A stretch of 64,000 nt of DNA. It comes from Tetrahymena thermophila SB210. Its lineage: Eukaryota; Ciliophora; Oligohymenophorea; Hymenostomatida; Tetrahymenidae. A model generated the notes under the pieces. The model had not been told where the DNA came from. It saw nothing but the letters and a program-made list of their open reading frames with translations, and searched no databases. The DNA lies in contig NW_002476434.1 of the NCBI RefSeq assembly GCF_000189635.1, positions 124,001-188,000 of the forward strand, given 5' to 3'. Positions 28,701 to 40,651 of the stretch are shown piece after piece (the stretch's first letter is position 1; the number at the start of each line of letters is the position of its first letter). The position numbers and the translations under genes are program-made.

Positions 28701-28850
28701 TTATTGAATGCTTTATTTTGTTAATCTATTTATTAAACAATAAATGAACAAGTATCTTACAATTTATTTTTATTTTTGCTAAGGACCAGCTCCTTAATGA
28801 TTCCTATTATAATTTTACCCATCTTATGGGTTTCTAAAAGCTTAACTCAT
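22755..28850 (-). CDS. NPHP4: Nephrocystin-4, ciliary transition-zone protein
   Basis: Thirteen exons: 28761-28850, 28425-28595, 27960-28308, 27701-27891, 26901-27611, 26001-26816, 25550-25930, 25015-25490, 24565-24955, 24294-24505, 24054-24236, 23585-23996, 22755-23534. All phases close, giving 1720 aa against about 1430 in human. Collinear matches to nephrocystin-4 include FFGRSYLT followed by an FSCGVGEINI segment near the N-terminus, HLFPESVLVS...IPGLAEQ, ICGFHNGWDF, LHVDIWDADTQMLYGS, a Val-rich MSP-like stretch ending LFKFMTYRNID, and the C-terminal VIIFASDYDET...FRIRYIF. Nephrocystin-4 is known to act with NPHP1 and RPGRIP1L at the ciliary transition zone. The last ~190 residues are an extra Q/N/Y/G-rich tail absent from animals. 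The 272-codon exon at 26001-26816 is mostly a Q-rich coiled-coil linker. Assignment is firm; the exact first exon is slightly less so. Confidence 0.93.
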
Positions 28851-29500
28851 CTTATAATTAACTGTACTAACTTTAATTCAAAAACGTTTTATCTTTCTTC
28901 TTTGATACCCGTTTACAAAATTGACTATATATTTTGGTCTATTATATTAACTGGACTATATAAATTTAAGATTTAATTAAGATTTTGTTTGAAGATGTTA
29001 TATAAATCTTTTTGTTTATTAGTTAGTTTTTTAATTCAAAAATTTATTAGTAATAATTTGTATTCAAACAAAATTCATTATTTTTTAAAGATTCATAAAA
29101 TTTTATTATTTTTAAATAGAATATAATCATTTATTAATTCCATTCATTCTAACTATTTCACAAACACTTATATTTGTAAATCCATTATTTTGAAGTTTAT
29201 TTTATTTATTGCATTTTACAAGACATTTCTTAATAAATAATATAATATTTTTTTTCAAGTAGTAGAGATTTAATATGAATGACCATTTTATTTTGATGTA
29301 ATCAGTTTAATTTTAAATTTATTTTAAATATTTATTAAAAGAAAATAATTTATTGCTTGCATGAATTTTATTTATAATTTATTTAAAAGTAAACTAATAT
29401 GAATAATTGTGTAATAATTTTGATTTGTATTAATTTATTAGATATAGAATATTTAAAATATATATTTTAATGAAAATATAGATAATTTATTTAAAATAAA
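28851..29500. other. Intergenic gap
   Basis: About 650 bases of AT-rich DNA between the start of the nephrocystin-4 gene and the stop of the next minus-strand gene. It should hold the former's promoter and the latter's poly(A) site. No element can be named. Confidence 0.65.
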
Positions 29501-32500
29501 TCAGTTAGCTTATTATTAAGGAGATTATTTTAGTTAATTGAATATGTTATTATTTTTTTAATTGCTAGCTTTTACAGGGGATATTTGTTAGCTGTGAGAT
29601 TATGAGTAGTTAGCTGAGTCATTTAATTAACTTCTATAGGTAGTATTTAAAGTTATCCCTAAAGAATTCAAACCATTACTGCGAGTGCTACTTGGCATAT
29701 ATGATTATTTAGGTGCAAATATTCCATCAAAGTCTAGTATTTTCACCTCTTTTTTTGATGAAAGATTTTTAGATAAAGGAATTCCACTTAAAGTAGTTTA
29801 ATCGAAGTATGGATCATTGTTATTGTTGTTGACTTTATTATTATTATTATTTTCAGATATTTTTTTATTTGAATTGAAAGGAGCTAATTTAGGAAGTGTT
29901 GTATGATGTGAATTTTATTAAGAAGGATTATTTATCTTGGCAGTTTCATTCAAAAAGATATTTCTTATAAAAGGAGTAGAACTTGAATGAGTATGGAACT
30001 TATTATTATTTTTAGTGCTATTAGTTTTATTAAGTTATAAGAAGCTCACGTTTTTATTCATTTTTTTAGGAGCTTTTAGTGGACTTAATTTATTTAAACT
30101 TTTAATATTAATATTGTTGATTGAGTTGTTATGTGAATCAAAATCCATATCAATGTGCTAGAGAGATGAAGGACGATCATTTTACTTTCTGCTAGAGAAA
30201 GGTAAGGTTGAAGGCGCTGTTATTGAGTCATCTAGGTTGTTATAGTAGATACAAGATTAAGGTATTTTCAAAGTTTAGTCATTAACTTCGGTTTCATCAT
30301 CGCCTGGTAGGTTCGATTCTGATTAACGACAAATCAAATTTTCGTTTGTAAATTTTTTAACGTTGTTCTGTAAACGCTCAAATTGAGTATGTTTGAAAGG
30401 TAGACCTGGTTTCTTTTGAGTAAACACACTGTGAAAGCGTGCTTTTTAGTATTTAAATGCTGTCATAAAAGCATCTTCCTTTTCTACTGGTTTAGGCTTT
30501 GGCTTTCTGTTTAGGATTTACATTTTGTAATCAATTGCTCTATCTATTGTTTTCAACATAGCTTTGTTGCTGCTCTTTTCAAGGTTTTGCAGCTAACGAT
30601 CTCTTTCAGTCATAGGTTCACTATCATCAGGGATATTAGCTAAACTCTTAACCTTTCTTTCACTAAGTCTATCAAAATGAATTTTACTTTTATTATGTGA
30701 AGGTTCATAGTAATCGACTTAAATTTATACTCTTTTTTATGGATTAGCAGGAACGTTAAGGTTAATATTTGGTAATTATAAAAATTAATTATTATCTTTT
30801 TGATGTTCTTTGAAGTCAGTATGACATCTAAGTTATGGAGAATGAGATTTATTTAATTAGAGCAAAGACTTATTATTGTGTGGTTCATCTGAAAGATCTT
30901 CAGTATTAATGTTATTCATAGATTTAAATTTGTTGGTAATTATTGCTGGGGAATGATTATTTGGGATTATGGCTTCATCATTTGAGCTTGTAGAATCTTT
31001 TCTATTTTAGGACTAGTCTCTGCTTCTAGATACAATCATAGTCTTATAGGCGTTATCTAAAAAACTATTATTTTATTTACTTTTAGATTTTTGTCCATGG
31101 ATCATATAGGATAAAATGGGGTTATCTACGTTTACGTTTTTCTTTTTAGGAGCAGCTTTAGAGAAAATATCTTATATTTTTGATGTTGATTGCATATAAT
31201 AGTTTAATTTATTGTTTGTGGTGTCAAGAAGAGCTTTTTTCAGTTTTCCATCATATGTTTTTTCAACAATTTCTAAAAATAATGCACTTGGGATGTAGAA
31301 TAATAGAGTTTCGCCTGATTTTGAGGTGGCCCAAAAATTCCTGTTTTATTCTTCTGAAACACAATCTTCAAATCCAAGGAGTTACCCTTCACCAAGAAGG
31401 GCCAATTTAATCAAATTTTCTTAACCAACCTCGACCAATCCACTTTTAACAATATATATTTTATCTGCTTTCTCCTTAAGACGGAATATAGGTTAATTGT
31501 AGTCATAACTTTGAGTTTTGAAATCATAGGCAATACGCAAAAGAGATTCGTGTCTTGCAGTAGGAAACTATTTTTACAAGCTTCTAACAATGAATTCGGT
31601 TTTGGCGCTTTCTAGATCAAACATAGAAAGATATGCATCAGTGGAGATAGTAAAAGCCAATACTCTGTCTGTGTGAGCTACGGCTAAATATTCTAAGTAT
31701 TCATTTGAGAGGGCCTCTTTCTCTCCTATAAAATCACCTCTTTAGTGGTAGAAGATTCTCTTATATTTGCAGATATTTTCTGTCTTAAAATACCTTATTT
31801 CTTACAATTCAATTTCTTATTCTAATTAAGCTTGCAAAGTAGAAATTTGATTATTCTTTTCAACAAAATTAGAAATTAATTCATTATTTACTTTACTGCT
31901 TTATGGTGCAAACTAAGACAAATTAGATGCTTGGTTTTATGGTTATTATTGTTAATTAATGCTATTTTAACTATTCAGTTCATTTTTATCATAACAAAAT
32001 GTATTTGTATGGGTCATTTCAGGGCCAATAGAGTTTTAATTGTTTATTTTTCTTTTAGATTTTTGCATATGAGATTTGTAAGCATTCCTTCTAGCTACAA
32101 CTCGGAAAATGCTATCTTCTTCTAAATTACGCATTAAATCCAAGTTTTATTTTGCTTCTTCTCTCTTGTAAGCCTTTAATGATTTTTCAGCTATTTGAAT
32201 GAGCTTCTATTCATTGTTAATATCAGGGTCACTCTTTACTTACCACATAGAAATTTATCCCTCAACCACAAGAATAAGTTCATTAGCAAAAGACTACTAC
32301 CTAAAGAGAATATCTCCTTTAGTATATTTTCTTAGAACCATCTTTTTGCATAACTATTCAAATTTCCCCATTTTCTTTGATATTTGAATTAAGTTTTAAA
32401 AATGAGGAATCTCTACAACAAGATCGAATAGCTTTTTTCTCATATCTTTATCACCCTAAGGATTTTTTTGGCTCATTTGATTAAACCACTCATGACTAGG

Positions 32501-32578
32501 ATTTTGGTCATCGCTAAGAGGTCCATATAAATTTTCAATTCCTGTTCTGAGGTTATCAAAAAGTTAAGGGTCTATCAT
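29501..32578 (-). CDS. Protein with two cyclic-nucleotide-binding-like domains, intronless
   Basis: One uninterrupted frame of 1025 aa from ATG 32576-32578 to TGA 29501-29503, with many in-frame TAA/TAG. The first beta-roll begins YTKGDILF and runs to VVEGQISMW (residues 85-112). It is then broken by a charged and Q/N-rich insert of about 150 residues (116-265) and resumes at RGDFIGEKEAL...AVAHTDRVLAF (280-309), where the phosphate-binding cassette should be. A second roll spans about 345-445 (IFRLKEKADKIYIVKSGLVEV, then LLGEGQLLGFED). Neither has the full G-E-x-A-L...R-x-A signature, so true cNMP binding is doubtful. Residues 450-1025 are low-complexity, rich in N, S, Q and basic patches. 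Cyclic-nucleotide-binding-fold proteins are abundant in ciliates; the function here is unknown. Confidence 0.85.
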
Positions 32579-34075
32579 GTTGCTTTTTCAAAATAAAATA
32601 GATAGATAGGACTTATAAAATTATTGAAGTGATTGCTATGAAATGAGATGTAAATAAATGTAGATAAATAATTTGCTTATTATTTGTTTGTAATACTTTT
32701 ATTTTCTTAATTATTGTTTTTGTTTATCTAATTAATTACTTTAATAAATATTACTCTAAATGAATGAAGAACTAGTCTATTTAAAAAAAATTTTGATCCA
32801 GTTCATTTTTTGTGTTATAAAGATAATGAACTTATTTTTAGAACATTTGCCTAACATTTTCTTCAATAGATACAGCTTGGGCGAGCTAAATTCTATTTTT
32901 GATAATAATTTTATCATTAATTTACTTGCTTGAATGAATGCATATACATCATCTAGTGGAACAGCATTTCAAAAATTTTTTAATTATTAAAATAATCCTA
33001 TTAAAATATCTAGTCATATCCAAAATTTATTTTTACAAAATTGACTCTTCAATTTATTTATTGCTAATTTATATTGCCAGTGAAATAAGTAAATATTAGA
33101 GATTTTTATATTGATTCGAGAAGCTTGAAAATATATTTTTAAATATTTATAACCAAAAAAACTTAGAAGAGACAAAAAAAATTAAAAAATATTTAGAAAT
33201 TTGAAGTTCTACACAATAAAATGCAAATATTTTTTATAAAATCTAATTTTTAAAAGTTTGTAAAAATGTTTATTGTAATATTTCTGCTTCTTAAAAAAAC
33301 AATAAATTTTGTTTAAAATGATAAAATCAATTGAGAAAAGTATCAATTAATAGTAGCTGATCCTTTATTTTTAAGGTAAGCAAAAAATATGTAATTAAAA
33401 AAAGATATGAGCAGATTAATTAATTTTTTTCAAGTAAATTAATTTATAATTTTGAAAACTCAAATAAATAAATAATAATTGTATTTGTAAAATATAAATT
33501 CTAAATATTGTGAACATAAGTTTTTTATAATTAATATTTTTGAAGAATCTTTTTCAAAAAATAAATTTTATATAAAATTATTAAACAAATAAAATTAATT
33601 AATAAATAAATAAATAAATACTTATCTTTTACTTTCAATATAACAATCAATATGTTTATAATCTAACAAAAAGAAATGAGCAGACTGAATAAATTTTTTC
33701 AATTTAGATTAAATTATAGTTTTGTTTAGACAGTTCGTTTAATCAATTAAATAAATATATAAATTTTTATAGAGGATTAATTATAAATAGATTCTATGTA
33801 CAAATTAAAAAACAAAAAGATTATTAAATTTAAATTAATAATTAATTCATTATTTATTTATTTACTTATATATTTTCTTTCATTTATATTTTTTATTAAA
33901 ATTTTTATAAATATTTATTTAACCAAAATTCAAATAAATTTTTATTTAATTATTTAAAAATTATTAATTAATTAATACCTTTATTTATCATCTTTATCTT
34001 ACTTATTTACTTTATCTTTTTATTTTAATTGATAGATATGATAATCTTAAATTATATCACTTTTTATTGAGATTA
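32579..34075. other. Intergenic gap with (AAAT)n run
   Basis: About 1.5 kb of AT-rich DNA. A short AAAT tetranucleotide run lies at about 33598-33620. No frame with coding character was found. The promoter of the cyclic-nucleotide-binding-like gene must be at the left. Confidence 0.65.
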
Positions 34076-37000
34076 TCATTTTTCAAATATTACCTTGACT
34101 ATTATTTCTTACTCTTTTTTAATTTAAATGTGATTCCTATTTTATTAGAGAAAATGTGTTTAAATTTTTTAATAAAAAATCTTATTTACTAAAAATTATG
34201 ACATTTAGATTGCATCTTCTTTTATTTACACATATTAATTTAAAGCTTTCTCGTTTTTCTTTGTTAATAAATCAATTTTTTCTAATTCTTCTTCTAAGCT
34301 GCTTTAGTTAAGCTTTCCTTTTTCCCTTTAATAAGCTAGCTTTCTCCAGATATAGCTTAATTGTGTGTCCTAATTATTTTTAAGAAATATTATATGAACA
34401 ATCTATTTAAAATCAATTTATTACATTTTCTCTCATATTGTTTTATGACTAAGAAATTTCATTCTTAAAATTGTTCTTATCTTATTCAGCTTAAAATTTA
34501 TATTATTGGTTTTATTAATTAGTCTATTCATTTTAAACTACATTTGAAAGCGAAGTATGGATATTATTGTAATCATTCATTTGAGTATTTCCTCTTATAA
34601 ATATAGGGCTGTATGGATTATTGCTCTAACTTGATAAAGATTGGGGATGATAATTTTAATAGTTTCCAGACTATGAGCTTTAACTTATTTTAGGAGAATA
34701 ATTCTGATTTTATTGATTGCTCCTAAGACTTTTAAAAAATGTTATTTAAATAAAAATTTTTAACAATAAATTGTAAATTAATAAATTACTCTGATGACTC
34801 TATTTTAGTATGAGATAAATATTAAATTTTTTTGTCGATTTCTTGTGCATATTCATGTTTTTTATCGTTATAACTCACATTATACAAATCACCTTCTCTT
34901 ACTTACTTTTATTTGTCTATTTTTTAAATCAAAGAAAGATCATTTTGTAAATTACTTTTGTATTTATCAACATATATTTGGGATTTTTCTAGTATAGAAG
35001 CATTAAGAGATTGATTTGAAGAGTTTGTTGAATATATTTTACTTTTTATCTTAACTTTTTATTGTTTATTATCAACACTTGTATTAGCTACACTATACTT
35101 TTTATTATATCCACCATTATTAAAAGAATTATTAGTGATTTCACTATTAACGTATTGTCTCTAATATTATTAGAAAGATTTTCCTCTTTAATTTTATGGA
35201 ATGTCTTATTTGACAAATTTATTTTTTGTTGATTAATTTTAGTCTAGATTACGATTTTGAGAATTGTTTTCTACTTCCTTTAGAGGTGATTTCTAATTGT
35301 TAAAACCAGAATCCAAAACATTTCCTTAAAATTTTGATATTTTATCTTTACTTAGCAACTTTTAATCTAAATTATGTTAATAAGGCTGATGGTGTTGATA
35401 TTATTAAATCTAATCTGCTTCGTTGATGCTAAAATATTGTAAGCTAATATTATTATCTCTATCTGTATTTTTACAAACTAATGCAGGAGACTTTTTGCTA
35501 TCACCTTAATTTACTAAGCTAAATGAGCTATCAACTTGAGTTCTACACTATTTTCCTTAAATTTACTATTATATATTCAAATAGTTTTATTTTATCATCA
35601 ATGAATTATTTATGTAATTCTTTATAGCAGTGTTTGCCCCATTTTTTCTTGTTTTATATCCATTCCTGCTAGAGGATACTTTGCATTTCAGCAAAGGAGA
35701 GTTATTTATAAAATAAAATTAATTAGAATTTCCTCCATGTCTAGCGATATTTTCCTAGCTCTCAAATTATGTTTGACTGATATAAATTGGACTTTCGTAA
35801 TAACTCTCTCTTGGTGACAATTACTAATTACCATTTATTATTTCCATGTTTATTTTTGGAGGAATATCTGAAGCTTAAGTGTTTGATCTTTGTTTAAAAT
35901 TATAGTGGCTTCTTGGAGATGTACTTACAGCTTACGCTCTATTATTTTTGATTTGATCTTCTTGAGTATTTAATTACTAATTAACATATTATTGCTTATT
36001 TTAACTATATCTGATATTTTTTATTTTATTTTATCTCCTAGATTCGTTTTCTGGTTCTGTATGAAGTACCTTAGACTATTTATTTTCCTTTACTTTTAAA
36101 TTTCTATTTAAAGAATCAAGCTATTATTCACCTTATAAATGAGTATCTTCAGTATATGACTAAATTTTTTTTTATTCATCGTTATTTTATATAGTATATC
36201 CATTCTCTTCTTCCTTTTAGTTATCTAAATGTATAATCTGATCTTTATTTGGCTCTTTTTAGGTAAACTTTCCTTAAATATTATCTTAGTCTGAACCACA
36301 AGCTGTAATTTAACTTGAATTTAATCCTTTTTATTCACATGTTTCCTATTTTTTGTTGGCAAAAGCCTCTTCTTTTAAAAAGTTTTTCGCTTATTGAGAT
36401 GCACTTTTGACTTAATCAGTCTCATCAATATTCTCATTTTAATTTTTCATGGAATTATTTGAGTCTTTTATGCTTAAGTTTTCTTGAGATACTCTTGTTT
36501 GATAGTCTCTTTATTGAGTTGGTATTTTTTTTTATGATTAATCTGTTGATTCACTTGTAAATTAACTATTTGATTACTACTAAAATTTATCTTCTTTGAA
36601 TATACGATGAATATTAGCATTCAAAGAGTGCAAACGTAGCTTTTTTTGATTATTTGACAATTATTAAGATGTACGTGCTGTTTATGGATCTTTTTTTTAC
36701 TTACATTAAACGTTTAAAGCAGTTTATCCTGAATAATTACCTTAATTAAACATGTTTTCAGCTTCGCTTGCACTTATTACCTTCCTTTAATTGTGATGCT
36801 AATAATTTTTTCTATGCTAATTTTTATTTGAGTTACTATAATGTACCAAATCATTTGCTAAAGTAGCCTGACTTTGTTAAGGAGAAGAAGACTAAAAATT
36901 ATTACTGTTACGATGCTGATAGCTGTTATTTCGATTGTTGTTTTTAGATTAAATATATGCCATATTATCTTGTTAGCTTTGCTATGTATCTACATGAAGA

Positions 37001-37557
37001 AAATAAGAACTATTCATGCTATTTCTTCCTTTCTGTGACTAAAGTTCATTCTAATTTAAACTTTGTTAAGTTATTTTATGGATTTTTGGTGACATCGACT
37101 ATTAATAAGAATTTTATTTTTGAGCTGAAGAACTAGATATTGTAGAAGTATCATTATTAATATAAAACCCATTTTTGCTGCCAATTATAACTTTTTAATT
37201 ATTAATATTTCTTCTCCATGGACTCATATTTTATTTTTTAATGCTTTATTTTTTAGATAAAGAGTCATCGTAATTTTAATAATCTCTAATGCTAATCTAG
37301 CTATTTCGCTAGCTCACAGCTAATGTGAGACTGCTACCAGCTTATATAGACTGCTACTCAACATTTTAATCATATAAATTATCAACATTTGCTTTTCCTG
37401 GTGAGTTGCTACCTTAACCATAACATTGATAATGTTAAACTTGGTTAAATTAACCACTTTAATATTTTTATGAATTCTTTGTAGCTAGCTGAGAAGCTGT
37501 AAAATTTTAAACCTAATTATTAATATTCCTCTAGCTGCCCCCAAGAACTTGTGCCAT
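34076..37557 (-). CDS. Q/N/S-rich low-complexity protein with C-terminal coiled coil
   Basis: Three exons (34790-37557, 34425-34728, 34076-34369) keep phase and give about 1121 aa starting MAQVLGGSQRN. Nearly the whole product is glutamine, asparagine, serine and lysine in irregular order, with many of the glutamines written as TAA/TAG. The last ~100 residues become charged and heptad-like (SLEEELEKIDLLTKKNEKAL), a likely coiled coil. I recognise no domain. The two downstream introns were inferred because read-through would meet TGA; after both, the frame continues with the same composition. The final 30 codons are uncertain: an alternative donor at the GTAAATAAG just after the coiled coil would give a different short end. 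Such proteins may be structural or condensate-forming; that is inference. Confidence 0.7.
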
Positions 37558-39072
37558 TTAAAAAAATAGTAGCAAAGGATTCTTTAAACTTTTGTATGGT
37601 TGAAACAATTTTTTGTATAACTATTATAGTACTACTAATAAAGAGTATATTCCTTATTTTTGTTTTTGGTTCTCTAACAACAAAGAGTTAAAACTTTAAA
37701 TAAATAAATGTTTAGGGAGTCAAATAAATCCTTTGAGTTAATATTAAGAAGTATTCCTAACTTAAAATTCTAAGCATAACTTGAAATCACTAACTTTTAA
37801 TCTATGGTTGAAATAAAAATTTATAGCCAATCAAGATTATATTAATATTTACCTCTAATATTTCCATCCATATATGTATGTATAATACTTTAGTTACTAT
37901 GTTTCCAAGATTGCATAATATCAAATTATTATACCTCAAATCCATCCATCAAATATCTTCTAAATAACTTTTCATAGCTTTTACCCAAATAACAATTTAT
38001 TTATTTTATACTAATTAAAATTACTAAATTAAATAATATTTTATATTTTAATTTAACTATTTATTTGATCTTTTAAAAATTTCATTATTTTAAAAATATA
38101 TAAATTTTTTCTCAAAAAAATAAATTAAAGCAGCATTGACTAAATTAAATTTTAAATTCTTTAAAATAACAAACTAAAATTAAATATAAATAATTAAGAA
38201 AATAAATTTTAATTTTTAATTTCTTCATAATTACAGTTAAAGTTAAAAATAAATAATTAAGAAATTAATTTTAAATTTTTTGTTAATTCATCATTACAAA
38301 TTAATGCTTAAAATAAATTAATAGATGAAGAAGAAAAGAATATTTAATTCTTAAATTGTTTATAAATACTTATTAAAATTCGAAATAAATGAATTGTTGA
38401 ATTACAAAGTAACATTTAATTCTTATATTCTTTACAAATATTAATTAAAATTCGATAGGATAAAAAACAAAATAACATTTAATTCCATACAATTACTATA
38501 AAAATACTTTTTAAATTCTTTACAATTACAAATAATACTTTGAAATGATAAATAAATTTCCATTTTTAAATCTTTAAATTAATCAAATAAATAATAAATT
38601 ATTTTTTATTTTCATAACTCATTTTTTAAATTTAAAATATTTTTTTACAAAAATCAATAAATTAAATTTATAATTTAGATTTTAAAATATTTGAAATGAA
38701 AATTTATAAAAAAATAAATTCATAAAAAATATGAAGGATTTATAAATGATAAATGAATGTTATACTAAAATTTTGTCAAAATGTTTGTTTTTTAAAAAGA
38801 GGTAATTATTTTTTATTTATTTAATTAGGATTTTTTAATTTCTTAGATTGATTAATAGATAGAGAAAAAGTCTTTCAGATAGCAAAACAAATGTTTAAAA
38901 TATAGAGTAAATACTTATTTATAATTTAGAAAAATTGAAGAGTTTTGAAATTCAATCAGAAAGATATGATGTGCATTTGTTTGATATCAAAAATAATATC
39001 AATTGATAATAAATATATAAATAAATTAATTAATTAATTGTAAATTTTTTACTAAAGTTTATTAGGTTAGAA
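37558..39072. other. Divergent intergenic region
   Basis: About 1.5 kb between two divergently transcribed starts, so both promoters should lie here. AT-rich throughout; several poly-T/poly-A tracts; no frame or RNA gene recognised. Confidence 0.65.
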
Positions 39073-39705
39073 ATGAAATTCTTAAGCTTTGTCTTACTTA
39101 TTTGCGCTTTAACTGTGTTAGCCAAGGGGGAAGAAGAATTTGATAAATCATAATCATTGGAAGTAAAAGTTGATACTTACGATGACTTCCTTAAGTTAAC
39201 TAAAACTAATGATTATTTCCTTTTCTTTTACAGTCCTTCATGCCCTTACTGCCAAAGAGTTTATTCTGAATTGAAAAACTTGACTACTTTGATTCAAGAC
39301 TACAATAAAAATGTAGCTATTCCTTAAAAGAAGGCTGAATTAAAGTTAGCTCATATTGATGGTATTGAAAATAAAGCTCTTATTGATACTTTATCAGTTG
39401 AATTTTATCCTAGTTTTATCTATTTTATCAATGGATTTATTAGATTCTATCCTCTATCAAGTGAGAGAAATGCTAACAAATTCTTTGAATTTTACACTTA
39501 AGATTATATCAAGCATCTACCTGAAATCCCTGGACTTAAAAGAGACATTTTGACCAAGAAGGCTTTATGGTCTTTTTATAACAAGCTCGCTAATAAGTAT
39601 GAATAATTACCAGAACTTTTCTGGGCTGCTGGTGCTATCCTTGGTTTAGGTCTTCTCCTCCACCCTTTCCTTTATAGATAATTCCCATCAGAAAAGAAGT
39701 AATGA
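39073..39705 (+). CDS. Membrane-anchored thioredoxin-like (PDI-family) protein
   Basis: Intronless, 210 aa, ATG 39073 to TGA 39703-39705. Residues 1-17 are a signal peptide. A thioredoxin-like domain follows, with the redox motif CPYC at 57-60 in the context FFYSPSCPYC, and a later TLSVEFYPSF segment matching the cis-proline strand of the fold (Pro near 131). A single hydrophobic span lies at about 180-197, followed by a short basic tail ending EKKQ, reminiscent of but not identical to a dilysine ER-retrieval signal. The arrangement resembles small TMX-type disulfide oxidoreductases of the ER, which catalyse thiol-disulfide exchange on secretory proteins. CPYC rather than CGHC suggests a specialised or reducing enzyme. 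The codons are relatively C-ending, which suggests decent expression. Confidence 0.9.
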
Positions 39706-40651
39706 GATGAAGAAAAAATTTATCAAAAGATTAAAATTCACTTAGTGTTTTGTTTAATTTTAAAACTAGTTAGCTAGCTAAGTATCATTTGAGTATTATA
39801 ATTTTATTTAAATGATTGTTTTTGTATGAATGTATAATATCCTCAAATTAGTTATTCAAACTTTAAATTTTTATTTGATAATTTTTCTTTTTAAACTATT
39901 TTAGCTTTAAAAATATTTTTTTTTTCTCATGAAGTCCAATTGCTAAACAAACTTTATTTTACATATTTCAATAAATTATTACCAACACATAAGAAGCCAT
40001 AAAACTTCAACTATTTTTTTTTACTTAATTTGATTCAATTAAAAATTAAAAAAAGATACTCTCCAAAGATTAAAAATTGATAAATAGAAGGTTTTAAAAT
40101 TTTCTACGTTATTAATTTAGTAATTTCATAAAAAAAATTAATTTTTTAATTAACTATTTTTTTGGTAGAATTTATTTTATTGAATTTTAAAATGAAATAA
40201 ATAATTTATAAAAATTTTTAAGTAAATCAGTATCTTATTTAGTACTTCTTTCAATGAGAATAGAAAAAAGTGTATAAAATATAGAGAATTTGACAAATAA
40301 ATTAACATATAATACATTATTTTTAAGTTAACTTTTATTCCTTTTCTTAAATGAAATCAAGACATTACTTTATATTTTATTATTTATAAATCTAGTATAT
40401 GTCTATCTTTCACTCCATATTTTTAATCTAATTTATTTTTATATAAAAACATCTACAAGCTTTTATGATGAATTGTTAGGAATGTTTATTAAAAACATCT
40501 TCTACGAACTAAATAAGAAGGATTTCTTAGATATTAGATATAAAAATAAGAAGCAAAAAAGTAAAGACCAAGTTAAAACAAATAAATTAAATAAAAAGAA
40601 ACAAAATTAAATTAATTAAAGAGCAATATTAATAGAATATCATATATAAAA
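39706..40651. other. Intergenic gap
   Basis: About 950 bases between two plus-strand genes. A frame near 40462-40610 reads as a charged peptide (DELLGMFIKNIFYELNKKDF), but it lacks a convincing start and runs into the leader of the next gene; I do not call it. Otherwise AT-rich. Confidence 0.55.

Noticed and set aside
40462-40610. Charged peptide frame upstream of eIF3h
   Set aside because: No convincing start codon, and it runs into the eIF3h leader; probably chance openness under a single-stop code.
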